A DNA stretch of 64,000 nucleotides, from NCBI GenBank assembly GCA_008828725.1, contig MEHQ01000040.1, positions 39,659 through 103,658 on the forward strand, written 5' to 3'. The notes below the pieces were generated by a model. The model saw only the letters and a program-made list of their open reading frames with translations, was not told where the DNA came from and did not search any database. Below are positions 46,400-57,402 of this stretch, piece by piece (position 1 is the first letter of the stretch; every line of letters begins with the position of its first letter). Source of the stretch: Saccharina japonica. Lineage: Eukaryota; Sar; Phaeophyceae; Laminariales; Laminariaceae. Position numbers and translations under genes: made by a program.

Positions 46400-46579
46400 A
46401 CCTTGTTCGTGGCACTGCTCGCGACATGTGACGGCAAGGCCCACAGGTTGGGGGCTAGGGTTAGGGTTAGAGGTAGGGTTGCCGTGAAGCTTGCCGTGGG
46501 CCTTGCCGCGGCAGTCGTTCCGCAAATGCCGCGACATGATGTCGCGGCACGTCGCGGGCACTACCACGAAAAAGTAAAG
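46400..46579. repeat. Palindrome cluster with TTAGGG-like tract (copy 2)
   Basis: Counterpart of 13396-13575, essentially unchanged. Confidence 0.55.
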
Positions 46580-46939
46580 TTATGTGCATGTTGTATGTAC
46601 ATGCCTCAAAAAGTCTGTCGCTATACTCACCATTTGTTCTACTACACTGCACGCAGGCAGTCCGGAATCTCTCGTGCGATTCATATTAATAGTCTATCAA
46701 GAGGTGATCTGTCTTGCACTACTACGTCGGTTCCCTGGTTTAGCTTGAAGAATACGTACGTAGTCTACTATTGTAGTATAGCTCTTGCTCCACTACATCA
46801 TACTATGACACCGCTGCTGCTGTGTTACATGGGCGCGAACCGCAATAGACCAAGTTATAAATACATGTACAAAATTGCAGCTGCTGCTCGGAGAGAGCTC
46901 GACAGCTTTTCTTAGACGTAGATTTTTGCCCTTTTCACG

Positions 46940-47363
46940 ATAACTGGCGATGAGGACCACCTGGAGGCACGCAACTCCCTCATCGTGCTCGCCGACCCCT
47001 GCTCTGCCTACTCTGCCAAGGGCGGTCTCGGCCGTGCCCAACTCTAGGCTCACGGGGGTACGTTCGTTTGAGGATTTATTGCCTCTTTGTCACAGGCTCG
47101 CCAAATTTTCTGACAGTCCCTTGCGGGATGATTCCCCCCTGTTTGGGACCTTGCGAGACCCACGAAAATATCTACCGCATGCGCGCGTGTCGGGACTTTC
47201 TCTCGCGAGGCGGTGAACGTCTTCGGGCGATTTATCGGTTAACGTGCCCGCCGGCCTGGTTTGTACCGGGCAGGGCCTCGCGTGCGCCCGTGGGGCGTGA
47301 GCATGCGGGCATTGCACGCTGCAACGTATTATGCATCGAGAGCTTGCTGTTTTTCTTGAAATA
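46940..47363 (+). pseudogene. Coding-like remnant inside the copy-2 insertion
   Basis: Three protein-like stretches in successive frames. From about 46943 comes a stretch including DEDHLEARNSLIVLADP that stops near 47047. From about 47049 comes one including VRSFEDLLPLCHRLAKFSD that ends at 47216. A third then runs to 47364 (TCPPAWFVPGRASRAP). The stretches are more GC-rich than the sequence that follows. No family is recognised. A decayed element protein is an inference from the position only. Confidence 0.3.
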
Positions 47364-47907
47364 GTGGTTTCGATTTCTAGTATTATTCCGGTATTCGTAT
47401 ATTCGTACGTACGTACTCGTATTTCATTTATAGTTATCCCGTGATCTACAAGCAAGATCCAAGATTCCGTTCTTGTGTTGACGATTTGATACTTGGTTTG
47501 TATTGAGTACGACGTACTTATTATACCTCTGATACACGAACGTACCGCCGTGCGAACAAGCACCGGGACAGAGTACATCTCGACATACATATTATACTCG
47601 TACACAACAGCAGCAGCAGTAGTATCGGTACTATTAATAGTGTCATATGTATGATCTGTAGTATGTACGTATGTACGTACGTCGTATAGTTTGATGCTGC
47701 TCGATCGTAGCATACGAGTTATATACTCGTCGTACCCGAGTACTGCTAACTTAAAGTGAGTACGAAGTGTTACACATATTATATGTACAAGTATGCTCAC
47801 CTCGGTACTGTTAAAATCCTTACTATTTAATGCGCTTCGGTAGTGATGATGTCGTTTCGGATCTTCACGACTATGCCGGTTTCGTAATAAAATCGACCAA
47901 AAAAAAA

Positions 47908-47923
47908 NNNNNNNNNNNNNNNN
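47908..47923. other. Assembly gap inside an A tract
   Basis: Sixteen N bases lie between two runs of A (about 47900-47907 and 47924-47932). A homopolymer of uncertain length, possibly a poly(A) tail of a retroposed sequence inside the insertion, is likely. Confidence 0.9.
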
Positions 47924-48286
47924 AAAAAAAAACAGAAACCCAGCCTGGGTTATATTTATGGTTTCTCATTACGCGTATAGATGTCCTGTATGTATTACTG
48001 TATACCCCTTGGCAGTAAATTCGCTTTTGTTCACCCTAATTTAGCTTATTTTTTAGTATTCCTACCTCCATTCTTCACCGTTACGGGAATTGCGCGAAGC
48101 CGCAGGCGGGCGTCAGCCCGCCGCGGCGAAGCCCCCCTTGTATCTCTTAAATTTAAGAACGGATGCCGTGTGCCGTACTTGTGCAGCAGAGCGATCACGG
48201 CAATAATGCTGTCCGCAGGTTTCCCCCCCCAACGAGTTTCTCGTTCCCGTCGTGTGTGGCATGTGGCATCAGCAGTTACTAGTAGT

Positions 48287-48732
48287 GTTGTGAACCAACA
48301 ACCAGAAAAGCGTCTTTCGATCGGTTGTTCGGTCGATTTTATATGATTGAAACCAACCATTTTTGAATCGTTTTTCGGTTGCCAAAAACCGACCGAAATC
48401 ACAACCGACTTGGCATTTTTAGTTCCCTGTACCCTACGCCGATAACACGTACATATCTGCTTGAAAAGCTCAAAAGCCGACCAAAACCGACCGACAGTGT
48501 TTAGTAAAACAACTCAAAATCTACAGAGTCATTTTCCCAGTCGGTGCACAATCCTGAAACCAACACACGCACATCGAATCCTTCTCAATCTCGGTCTTAC
48601 ATTCGGTATTTTTGTTGGGAAACCGACCGAGGAACAGGACGATAATAAGTGTTCGGTTTCGGTTCACTTCGGTTAGATGAAAACATCGACCGAAACAGAC
48701 CGATATTTTCGACAATAGTAAGGAATAAGTAA
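48287..48732. repeat. CGGTT/AACCG-rich repeat (copy 2)
   Basis: Counterpart of 13985-14430, nearly identical. Confidence 0.5.
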
Positions 48733-49700
48733 ATGTCGCTCTTTCAGATTTGATTGGTGAAACGTCGGTTAGGAGTTGGCAACAACGTTCATAGGTGAGA
48801 CTACAGCAGTATTGGTGTACTGGTAATTTTGCCAAGTATTTAGGTGTGATTGATCTATTAATATAACCTTTCACGTTTTAAGCCAGTGTATTATATTGAT
48901 GAGTAGGTTTTTTTTAGTATTATTTTAGTCTACGAGTATTGCATGCGGATGGCATGATGACTGGAATAGGCGCTGCACATTGTCAGATGGCCAAAGGAAT
49001 AATAAAACAAAAACTCGACCGAGTAAGTTAAGTTTTCCGTTCTCACCACTAGCCATCGTACGTATTGCCTGTGTACGGCCGGCTATCTTCTCGAGGAGGA
49101 AAACAATGATTTGTATACGAGTATATGTACGAAGTACAGCAGTATATTCCATATACAAGGCTTACGTACTGCTGCTGCATTAGTCTGACACTGTACAGGC
49201 AGCACAGCAGCAGTTTGGTTTGTATCAAGTCGAGTCGCCGGGCGGGGAAAACTCCGCCCTTCCAGCGCCCGACGTGCAGCAGGAAGCGGCTCAGGGGCCT
49301 AGTTATCCTTGGCTCCCACATTCCTTGCCTCTCGACCGCTCCAATGCTTCAATCAATGTTACCGCTCGTGAGCGTGTGTTGTCTTGATCATCACGACTGA
49401 CTGTCCCCAGAAACATCAGACTTGGACTTGGCTCCATCAACACCAGTACTGACGGAAAACATCTTCCTGCCCTTTTCTCCGCTTGAAATCCTGCCTCAAT
49501 ACTTATTTACCCGGTACACATCTTACACATACCAGAGATATATACGCCACCACCTGTACATATGTAAATATCATACGTAAACATGCATATAAGTACAATA
49601 TGTATTTGGACGAAGCTTACCGTAGGCTCACATTATCACATTATCCCCTGCCGTCCTGCTGTCTACCCCCCCCCCCGCCTTCCTGTTTTACTTGCCGTGC

Positions 49701-50089
49701 TTGAGCTATGGGAGAAGAGCATGGTCAAAGTGAGAGCTCAGGTAAAGATGAGAGCGGAGTGGACCAATTGGGGTCTCGCGTTTGGTTTACAATGTCACGA
49801 GACAGACCCCCCGGCTCTCTGTGCCTCCTCCTTAGGGCCCACGCCGTCGGTTGCCGCGACACCTGCCGTCAACCCGCGTGCCAACGGGGAGGCTGTCGTA
49901 GGCCAGTCGACACGTTGGCACGGGGGTTGGTGGCAGGTGTCGCGGCAACCGACGGCGTGGGCCCTGAGGAGAAGTTAGCGGGGCTGTCTCCTGTCACAGC
50001 AAATCAAACGCCGGACCCCAATTGGTCCACTCCGCTCTCATATTTCTCATGAGCTCTCACTTTGACCATGCTCTTCACCCATAGCTTAA
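49701..50089. mobile_element. Long fold-back element (copy 2)
   Basis: Counterpart of 15399-15787. In the inner right arm, copy 2 reads GTCGCGGCAACCGACG, the exact complement of the left arm. Copy 1 reads GTCGGGGCAATCGACG, which breaks two pairs. Confidence 0.8.
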
Positions 50090-51265
50090 ATACCGCCAAT
50101 GTGGCCTCTGGTGTGGCAGTCGAAGGCTGAAATGACTTGGCGGTCCAGGGAGTCAGGTTCGCGAAGGCGGGCAACCGTGAGGGGACATGCTCTCTCTCCC
50201 CTGATGGATAACCTTCGCTTTTCTTGGAGCTCGCTCCCAGGCCGCCATATGCAGGCGACATCAACAGATAGCGGTAAGCGCTACGTACCTATGTATTATA
50301 CATACTGCTGTAGTCGTATGAAAAGGGAAGTAGAGGCGCAGCCATGCATTTCTCTCATTTTTTTTTATTTTTATTGTTTTTAATTATATATACGTATACT
50401 ATGATACGGGGTTTCCTTTATGCTCTTCGACGAGGGTGGCGTTGTTTGTGCATACACGTACCATCGGAATGGTTGTTGTGAAGCTCCGCTGCTCTCTCTC
50501 TCTCTTTTATACTCGTAGCGCTCCTTGGTCTTTTATCTTTTACGTATCTCTCTGTCGTTCTTTCCAATTGGTACTTTCAAGTCTTGTTTTTCTGTGCCGC
50601 TGTCTTTGGTTGTAATATCAATATTGTATATAGAGCATGCCCGTCCCTTTACCGTTTGAGGACTGCTGTACCCCCCTTAGGGTGACGACAGGTGACTATT
50701 AATAACCACTTGGAAGGACCATACTTTAGGATGTATGCTTCTGTATCATAGCGCAGTGCTATCAATACAAGGGTTACAAATGTACCATTATTATCAGTAA
50801 CAACACGAAACAAGTATTGTTCATCACCCAGAGAGGCGGGGCGGTCACGTTTAAGCTTCTCGCTACGAGTACTCGTATAATCCAGGACGCGTTTTTGTTT
50901 CATTCTGGTTTTGGCAGTACGCAGCTTTTCAGGCGAGATCTGCCTCACCAATGCTGGGAGTATTTAATTCCAACTTCAGTTTTGGGTTGCGCGCCGCGCG
51001 TTTTCCTTCTCGTCCCGACTGCTTTCCGCGTGTTGTGTTTTTAGAGGGATAAGCCGATATCGCTTTGTCGAGCACATACCTCTTATTTTTTCTTATTTTA
51101 TTTTTTCAACTTTACGAATGTCACTGCTGTTTCACAACATTTAGATCTGCTGTCGCCTGTCGCCCGCGATTCTTTGGCGCTGAAACGTCTTCTCGAAAAA
51201 AAAACGTGACTATGAGTTGGTTGGTGCGAAGGAAAACAACAATAGGTGTACAATAGGTACATACG

Positions 51266-51623
51266 TTTTTTTTTTTTTTAAACTTTTTTTCCATCCCATG
51301 TATTATCTTCGCCCTTCCTTTCTCTCTCCTTCCTATTGATAGTCGTAACTCAGATCCGGGGTGATGAGGTAGGTTCTTCTTCCCTTCCTCCCCCACTACA
51401 GCAGTTCTTGCCTTGCTTTTTTATCGCGAGAAGATTGCAGCACTTTCTTCCCTCGTCAACTCTCGTCGAATTGTGCTTACCCATGCTATAATATGCGCGC
51501 TCGACAGTTGGTGTCATTTGAAAATAGAAGTCTCCATACGGAGACTCGAACCCTGGACCTCCAATCTAACAGGCTTCGTGGATACCTGTTAAGACCACCG
51601 GGGCGACCGGCTTGGGCTTTCTC
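51266..51623 (-). mobile_element. tRNA-derived SINE-like retroposon (copy 2)
   Basis: Counterpart of 16963-17320 with few changes. Confidence 0.55.
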
Positions 51624-52185
51624 GAAACTCGCCTCTGGGAGCATTGTTTTTAGTAGCATAGAGCTTACCACGTATACGAGTGTGCTCCGGAACATGTATA
51701 TTCATAGGGCACACTGCTTTGTGCGTAATACTCTGGTAAGGGGCAAGCTATAGGCAATATCTAGAGACAAGAGGGGGGCAGCCTACGTGCTGTGTGTGTC
51801 ATACTCATGCTTCCGATGGTACATGTTTTCATGCTCAAATCGAGCCGGTTGATGTCATTTGTGTTGATTGATTAGTTACACCGCTGCTGTGTGTTGTCTT
51901 GCGCTATATACGAGTATTAGTACATAATACACGGACTATTAATAGTATTTACCTGAAACCTGGTAAGTATTAACACGCATATATACGTACGTATATACGT
52001 AGACTGCTGTCGTGCTGTATTTTATTCATATCGTATCATGCGTATAATACAACTATACAACTGCTGTACATGCGCTGACTGCCCCGGTCGTCAGTTTTTA
52101 TCTAATTTTATTTTCTCCATCTCATTTATTGTCTTCGCCCTTATTAATAATATTAAGAGTCGTAGCTCAGATCCGGGGTCACGAA

Positions 52186-53380
52186 TAGAGGTGGGCACCG
52201 TTGAAAAAACCCGGTTTGAACCGGTTGTTGGAAATCCAGCAGGCGTGTACGAGTAGTTGGTTTTTGAAAAAAAACGCGTTTTGTTTCGCTGGAAACCGGT
52301 TAACCGAAAACCGGATAAAACCGGATAAAAATGGATAAAAACCGGATAAAACCGGTAGCACCGGACAATTTCTTCTACAACCACCACCAGTACTTACAAT
52401 AGGAAAACCTTTCACGTACGACATCTGTATAATAATATATTTTCACTTTTTTTGGACTCTTTGAAAAAAAAGTTAATTTTAGTCTGAAAACAAAATATAT
52501 TGAAATTAGTGTGGACATTGTTGTCTTGAAATTAGTGTTGATATTTGTACTTGATTTTAGTGTAGGGGTTAGACCGCGCGCAGGAACTCCCTCCAAATAC
52601 GCTGATCTGCAAGGCATAGAAAACAAAGACAGGAAGCGAATAATCGCGATTAAAGAAGAAAGCAAAGGAAGCCAAGAACTTCTCCTTCGGCAATTAAAGG
52701 CTGAGAGTGACTGTCACCTACGAAGATATATATGCCAAGGAAAGCTTCCGAACCCCGCAAGGTCTATGTGTACCAGGTAGTAGTTTATAATACGCACATA
52801 GACCACAATATATTGCTGTACGTCAATCGTCGTCAGAAGTAGACTAGATAGTAATAAGGGGGTGATACAAGTGACATGTTGCTTTCTTTAGGAAACGAAG
52901 CACTAATTTTTTCTATTATTTTTTCTCCTTCACTAGGATTGGTATGTTGTGGGCGGTGGGTCGTGGTTAAAGGTGGGCACCGTTAACAAAAAACGGTTTA
53001 AACCGGTTTTAGGAAACCCAACATGCGAACAGCTGATCGCCGTTCAGTGCTGGACAGTCTTGGGGGGAGGTATATAGTATATAGTACCTGTGCACCGGCA
53101 ATGTCTTTTTCACAACAATGTTTTACACCTTGAAATCACGTCACCCCGTGCGCTGTGGTTGTGGCTCGCAATCCACATATAACCAGCACGTTTTAGACCC
53201 AAACATGCCGTTATATTCAATGATTTGGAGGCGTCTCACGTTACCATCCGGTTTTAACCGGTTTTCGAACCGGTTAAAACCGGCTGAAAAAAACGGTTTT
53301 ATCCGGTTTTTTGGTTTGATAATAACGCCTCGTTATCCGGTTTTCGGTTTTTTCTTTTTGCCTCCCGGTGCCCACCTCTA
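52186..53380. mobile_element. hAT-type non-autonomous element, complete (copy 2)
   Basis: Bounded by perfect 15-bp terminal inverted repeats TAGAGGTGGGCACCG (52186-52200 and its complement 53366-53380). It is flanked by an 8-bp target duplication with one mismatch, GTCACGAA (52178-52185) and GTCACGGA (53381-53388). An 8-bp duplication with a TAGAGGTGGGCA-like terminus is typical of the hAT superfamily. The interior is rich in CCGGTTT and AAACCGG words and has no recognisable transposase. Related sequence at 17035-17096, and inverted at 19125-19180, shows the pre-insertion site (GATCCGGGGT...GTAGG) uninterrupted. This confirms insertion into a repeated SINE body. Confidence 0.8.
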
Positions 53381-53515
53381 GTCACGGAGTAGGCTCTTTT
53401 CCCTTCTCCCCCACTATTGCTCGTGCCTGGCATTTTTATCGCGAGAATATACTTCAGCCCTTTCTTCGCTCGTCGACTCAACTCGAATTCCGCCTATCCA
53501 CGCTCCCAGGAGTAG
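53381..53515 (-). mobile_element. SINE-like fragment resuming after the hAT-type element
   Basis: Starts with the target duplication and continues as 'GTAGGCTCTTTTCCCTTCTC', then 'TTTTTATCGCGAGAA' and 'CTTTCTTCGCTCGTC', collinear with 17075-17165 of the intact SINE-like copy. Confidence 0.65.
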
Positions 53516-53760
53516 TCTATAAATAATTAGTGGTTGATTGAGTTCGAACGGAGTTCGAATCCAACCGTGGTGAAATTATGGATATAAAAAAAACAAAGCC
53601 TACGAAGCAAATCCATTGCCGAGAGCTCCTATTAATTTAAACAGAATGCGGGGAGTATACCTACAGCAGTAGTAATCAGAACCACATATGGCTTGAATAT
53701 AAAGAGGTATAATGCTGTATACAAGTGTTGGGCATCTCGTGGGATTTGATTACTACCTGG
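53516..53760. other. Copy-2-specific sequence
   Basis: Not present in copy 1. No gene recognised. Two GTTCGAA words at about 53540-53562 resemble a B box but without tRNA folding. It ends at TACCTGGTA (53754-53762), where the shared sequence CCGCCAAGCCCAGCC resumes. Confidence 0.45.
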
Positions 53761-54260
53761 TATACCGCCAAGCCCAGCCCCCCAGGCTACGAGCGTATTA
53801 TAGTATTATAGTATTATATGGCCGATGCTGCAATCGTCAGTTACTTCTGGACAGTTACTCTTGACTTTATACTGTATCAAGTCCTGAAGTGGCTAACACG
53901 CCAGGCTCACATTGCGTCGGGGGGGGGGTATATTATATCACATGATCATATTACAGTATATACAGCAATCAGAACTCCCGATGTACCCAAAAACCATGTA
54001 TACCCCCTTTTTTACACACCCTACCAGGTATTTGGTTCTGATTACTGTGTATAGTGTATAGTGTGTAGTGTGTAGTGTGTATGTGTATGCTCCCCCTAAA
54101 TAGTGTGGGTAGGCGCTATTCGACACTATAGCCCACGAGGGAAGAAAGGGCTGAAACTTTCTAGCATATTTAGCTGTAAGCGTGGATGCAGGGGGAGGGA
54201 GAAGGGAGGGGTGTGCGAGGAAGGGACAGCCTCAGTCGCGAGGGCAGGAGCGAGGGAGGG

Positions 54261-54631
54261 AGGGAGGGAGGGAGGGAGGGAGGGAAGGATGGTCTGTGGT
54301 TGGATTTAGGGGGGACAGGGGGGGGGTGATGAACACGCGTGCTATTGTGATCCTTAATATGACGGGAGGAGGAGTGGCGCGCAGGCGGGGGGGCGGGAAG
54401 GACGAGGTGGCCCAGCGTACTGTACTCTATATTTTATTTTCACACGGGGGAGAGGGGCGCGCGCGAGTCTGCTCTTTTTCGACATCTCACCTTCTTACCC
54501 CCCCCCCTCCCTGTCCCCTGTGCCCCCGTCACTCCCCGCCCTCTCTTTCGCATGCGCCTGTGTTTGCCGCTTTTTGCTGACAATGTTAGGTCAGGTGTCC
54601 GCTATATTCTGGCCGAGGTGCCGGTGTTCGT
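54261..54631. other. Copy-2-specific G/C-rich sequence
   Basis: Replaces the copy 1 stretch 20475-21295. It holds a GGGA microsatellite (about 54255-54287), G runs and a C-rich stretch (about 54495-54545). No gene recognised. Confidence 0.5.
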
Positions 54632-54699
54632 ATTCGGGATAATCGCGGCATGCTGCAGTCGCCGGTGAAGTCTGCCGGTGAGAGTGTATCAGTGATGCT

Positions 54700-55389
54700 G
54701 TGTTGCCCTTTTGTCAGACTTCCTTGTACACCAGATTGTTTGTTTTCATGCCACACAGGTATGTTTCTACGTTACGTAGGCTAGTTCAAGTTGAGTCTAA
54801 TGTTTCATTCAACCGTCGAAGGCCCACGCCGTTGTTCAGAGATATGTTCGGTATTTTTCCAAACGCGTTATATGATCCCCTGTCGACCCGTTACCGGACG
54901 TTTTGTTTTCCAATATATGTATACATTTGTCACCGGAAGTTAGGAAGTTTTGTTTTTATTTTTGTATCTGGGCTTTAGAGAATCCCAAATTCCTGACGAA
55001 AACAGAAGCACACACGCCCTTCGTCAACGGGTCGAATTGGGCTCACAGAATACGTGTGAACAAAAATCAGAATAGATAGGTCTCTAACAAGACGCACGTT
55101 TGGGCCTTTATGCGGTAAAGGTGTAGATTGTACGGCGTTGCGTCGTGATTACTTAGTTTCAGTATGGGACCAGCTGTGTTGTTGGATGCGACATACTATT
55201 GGTCCAATGATATCAGCGAAAAGGGGCTTACACGAAACGTTTATCATACATATCTTACGAGTCCTGGAACCGTGCATAAACAAAAATGACATACATACGA
55301 AGAAAAGCGGTTTCTTCCGAGACGAAGGCCTGGCTCTTGTTGACCCCTCTAAAGGCCCGTGGTCGGTAGAGACACATTTTCGCCGATAG
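54700..55389 (+). pseudogene. Decayed gene of unknown function (copy 2)
   Basis: Counterpart of 21377-22055. A one-base deletion at about 54930 (TTTGTCACC where copy 1 has TTTGTTCACC) adds a second frameshift and truncates the first frame at 54978. The 83-codon second frame is unchanged at the nucleotide level. Confidence 0.45.
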
Positions 55390-55528
55390 CGCCAGCCCTA
55401 CAGTAAGACCTCAATCAACTAAATTACTAGTCACGTTACCCTCTCCACTGCTGATGGCAGTCAGTATGATACCAAATATTTGACTACTGCTGTAATCGAT
55501 ACTATAAAAAGAATGCGTGTAGGCACCC

Positions 55529-56331
55529 GTGATCACCGCTGTCGCCACCGCTGTGGGCCATTTGTTTTTCATTGTTCGCGCGTTGTTTCTAAATATGCCC
55601 ACCGTGAGTGTTCGATCACCCGCCGAGGCGACGAAAGTCGCGTTTTGTCGCCGGTGGCGTCTTTCGCTTGTTCTCTTTTACCGTGCTATCAAAGGCAGCA
55701 CAGTGAGACCGGACAGAAGCACGACGTCGATTTGGTTTCGGGGGAAGGTGGATAGTCCTTGTTTGGGCTCACGTTGTGTTCCCGCGAGGCGGTAGTAGTT
55801 TGAGTGACAGCTTCCTTGCCTTGCACATCGCCCTCCTTTGTCTGTGGCCGGCCGTTCTCTGTTGGTCCAAACTCTCTAGCGCGCGACGCAATGGGTGGAA
55901 ATGTTCTGGGTGGCGTCGGGGGAGGAGTCCCGCGAGGGGGCGGACGACCTCCGGGACTTCCTTGCAAAGGTACCCCCGCTGTTGTACTGTGCGCGTACGC
56001 CGTTTTGCTCAGCATATTTGCACCTCAGTTACCCAAATGTTTAATGGGTCATCTTGCTCTTACATTTGCGGCCGAAACGATGCGCGAGGGGTTTATTCAG
56101 CGACAACCCCCTTTCCCCCCTCCCCCGGAGAAGGAATTCTCGACTGCAGCTGATATCACGGGTTTCTGCCGCCACGAACGGCACGTCTAGATTGAGTCAC
56201 TCCTCTGTCCACCTGCCCCGCCGGGCTTCTACAATCCCCCGCCAGTGCAGCAAAAGCCCCCGATATTCGTGCTGCTTTCTGCGGTTCGGTAAATCCTGCA
56301 GACGAAAAAACAAATTGCCGCTTGTACCCAG
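55529..56331 (+). pseudogene. Coding-like region, several frames (copy 2)
   Basis: Counterpart of 22195-23005. It has the 2-bp deletion and a TAG at 56188-56190 where copy 1 has CAG (Gln). It then runs without interruption into segment X at 56335, an arrangement not found in copy 1. Confidence 0.35.
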
Positions 56332-56334
56332 CAG

Positions 56335-57401
56335 GTGATTCGCCAACAAAACCCTCGCCCTGCCTTGGCCCTCCGCCCCCGCAATTCCCCGATATGATAA
56401 GCCTTCCATCCACCTTGCAGATCCACCAGTAGCGGATGGGGAACATGGAGGGCCACACTGAGAGGGAATTAAGGGCCAAGCTAACGGCGAAAGGGGCTCA
56501 GCTCTCCGCCGGATCACGCGAGCCTGCGTCTGCGGCCGTCGCTGGTCTAAGCGAAGCAAGCGCAACATTCGATCTCGCCAACCCTGTCTAGACAATAATG
56601 TCTGTAGGTCGGCTGGGTTTTGAGGTTGGCGTTAGTTGGCTTTCGTGCTGACCCTGGTTTCAATGGGGGCGGTGCTTTCATGCGTGGGAATGCATAGAGC
56701 TTCGGTTCCGCAGGGAATGGGCGGGTGCGAATGGGTTTGTGGGCTGAGATGCCGCGACTAAATGGCACACGCAGCGGTATTGCAGATATGCAAGCAGTAG
56801 GCGTACTACTACTGCAGTATAAACCAAGAAAGGACATGTGACGATGATCATTGGGTCACACGTTCTTTGAGATGGCTTAAGAGGGGCAGGGGTGACTCCC
56901 AATTATTTTGTGCTTGTTGTATGAACTACAGCAATAGTAGTCCCTCTATAGTGCAGGTTGAAGTAGTGCGGGCTGCCCGCTATAGTGCCGGCGAACCAGC
57001 TTTGCACAGGTGCACACCTCTGACAGATCATCATCTAGATCATCTAGGTAATCTATTAATAGATCCTTTTTGGCCGATATGGACAAGTTGTGCATTATAT
57101 CTACATCATACATATCCTACCCCGCAAAACGTGTACATATCATGCAGACCATACAGATCCCACCCAGGTAAACATGTGCAGGTTATACAGATCATACATA
57201 TCCCACCCACGCAAATATGTGTGAAGAATCTACTGTAAATAGTACAGATCCCACCTAGGCAACCACGTGTAAAATAGCTAGATCATACAGATCCTACCCA
57301 GCCAAATGTGTGCGTTATTTCTACATAATACATATCCCATCAGTGAACGATGATCTAGTCCCCGCAGATCCCATAGATCACTATCGGCAAACATGTGCAG
57401 A
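56335..57401 (+). repeat. Segment X, extra copy (2a)
   Basis: Matches copy 1 from about 28552 to 29617, but follows directly on sequence matching 23005. The left junction shares CAGG with both parents. It is clearly more diverged from copy 1 than the other copy 2 version (from about 62540), for example a TAG at 56430-56432 in place of CAG. It also carries a TTAA insertion forming TATTAATA at 57054-57061. The right end is the N at 57402. Confidence 0.75.
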
Positions 57402-57402
57402 N
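57402..57402. other. Single N at a rearrangement breakpoint
   Basis: On its left the sequence matches copy 1 near 29617; on its right it matches copy 1 near 23398. A scaffold join is likely. Confidence 0.85.

Larger units (their letters stand above)
46860..48140. mobile_element. 1281-bp insertion specific to copy 2
   Basis: Absent from copy 1, where GTTATA continues directly into TCTCTTAAATTT. In copy 2 the insert is flanked by TA at 46858-46859 and 48141-48142, so the empty site has one TA and the filled site two. One end carries a GC-rich hairpin (about 48095-48140) ending 'GCGAAGCCCCCCTTG'. The same hairpin sequence, inverted, occurs at 31280-31327. The two ends are not inverted repeats of each other. 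A TA-targeting element is possible. So is a deletion in copy 1 between two TA dinucleotides. Confidence 0.55.

Noticed and set aside
47090..47800. Longest frame in the window, 236 codons on the minus strand
   Set aside because: It lies within the copy-2 insertion and is partly opposite better plus-strand coding-like stretches. The rest is made of TACGTA/ACTCGTA-type words. No domain-like sequence is seen.
46860..48140. Helitron, suggested by a terminal hairpin and insertion between A and T
   Set aside because: The expected TC start and CTRR end are not present at either end in either orientation.
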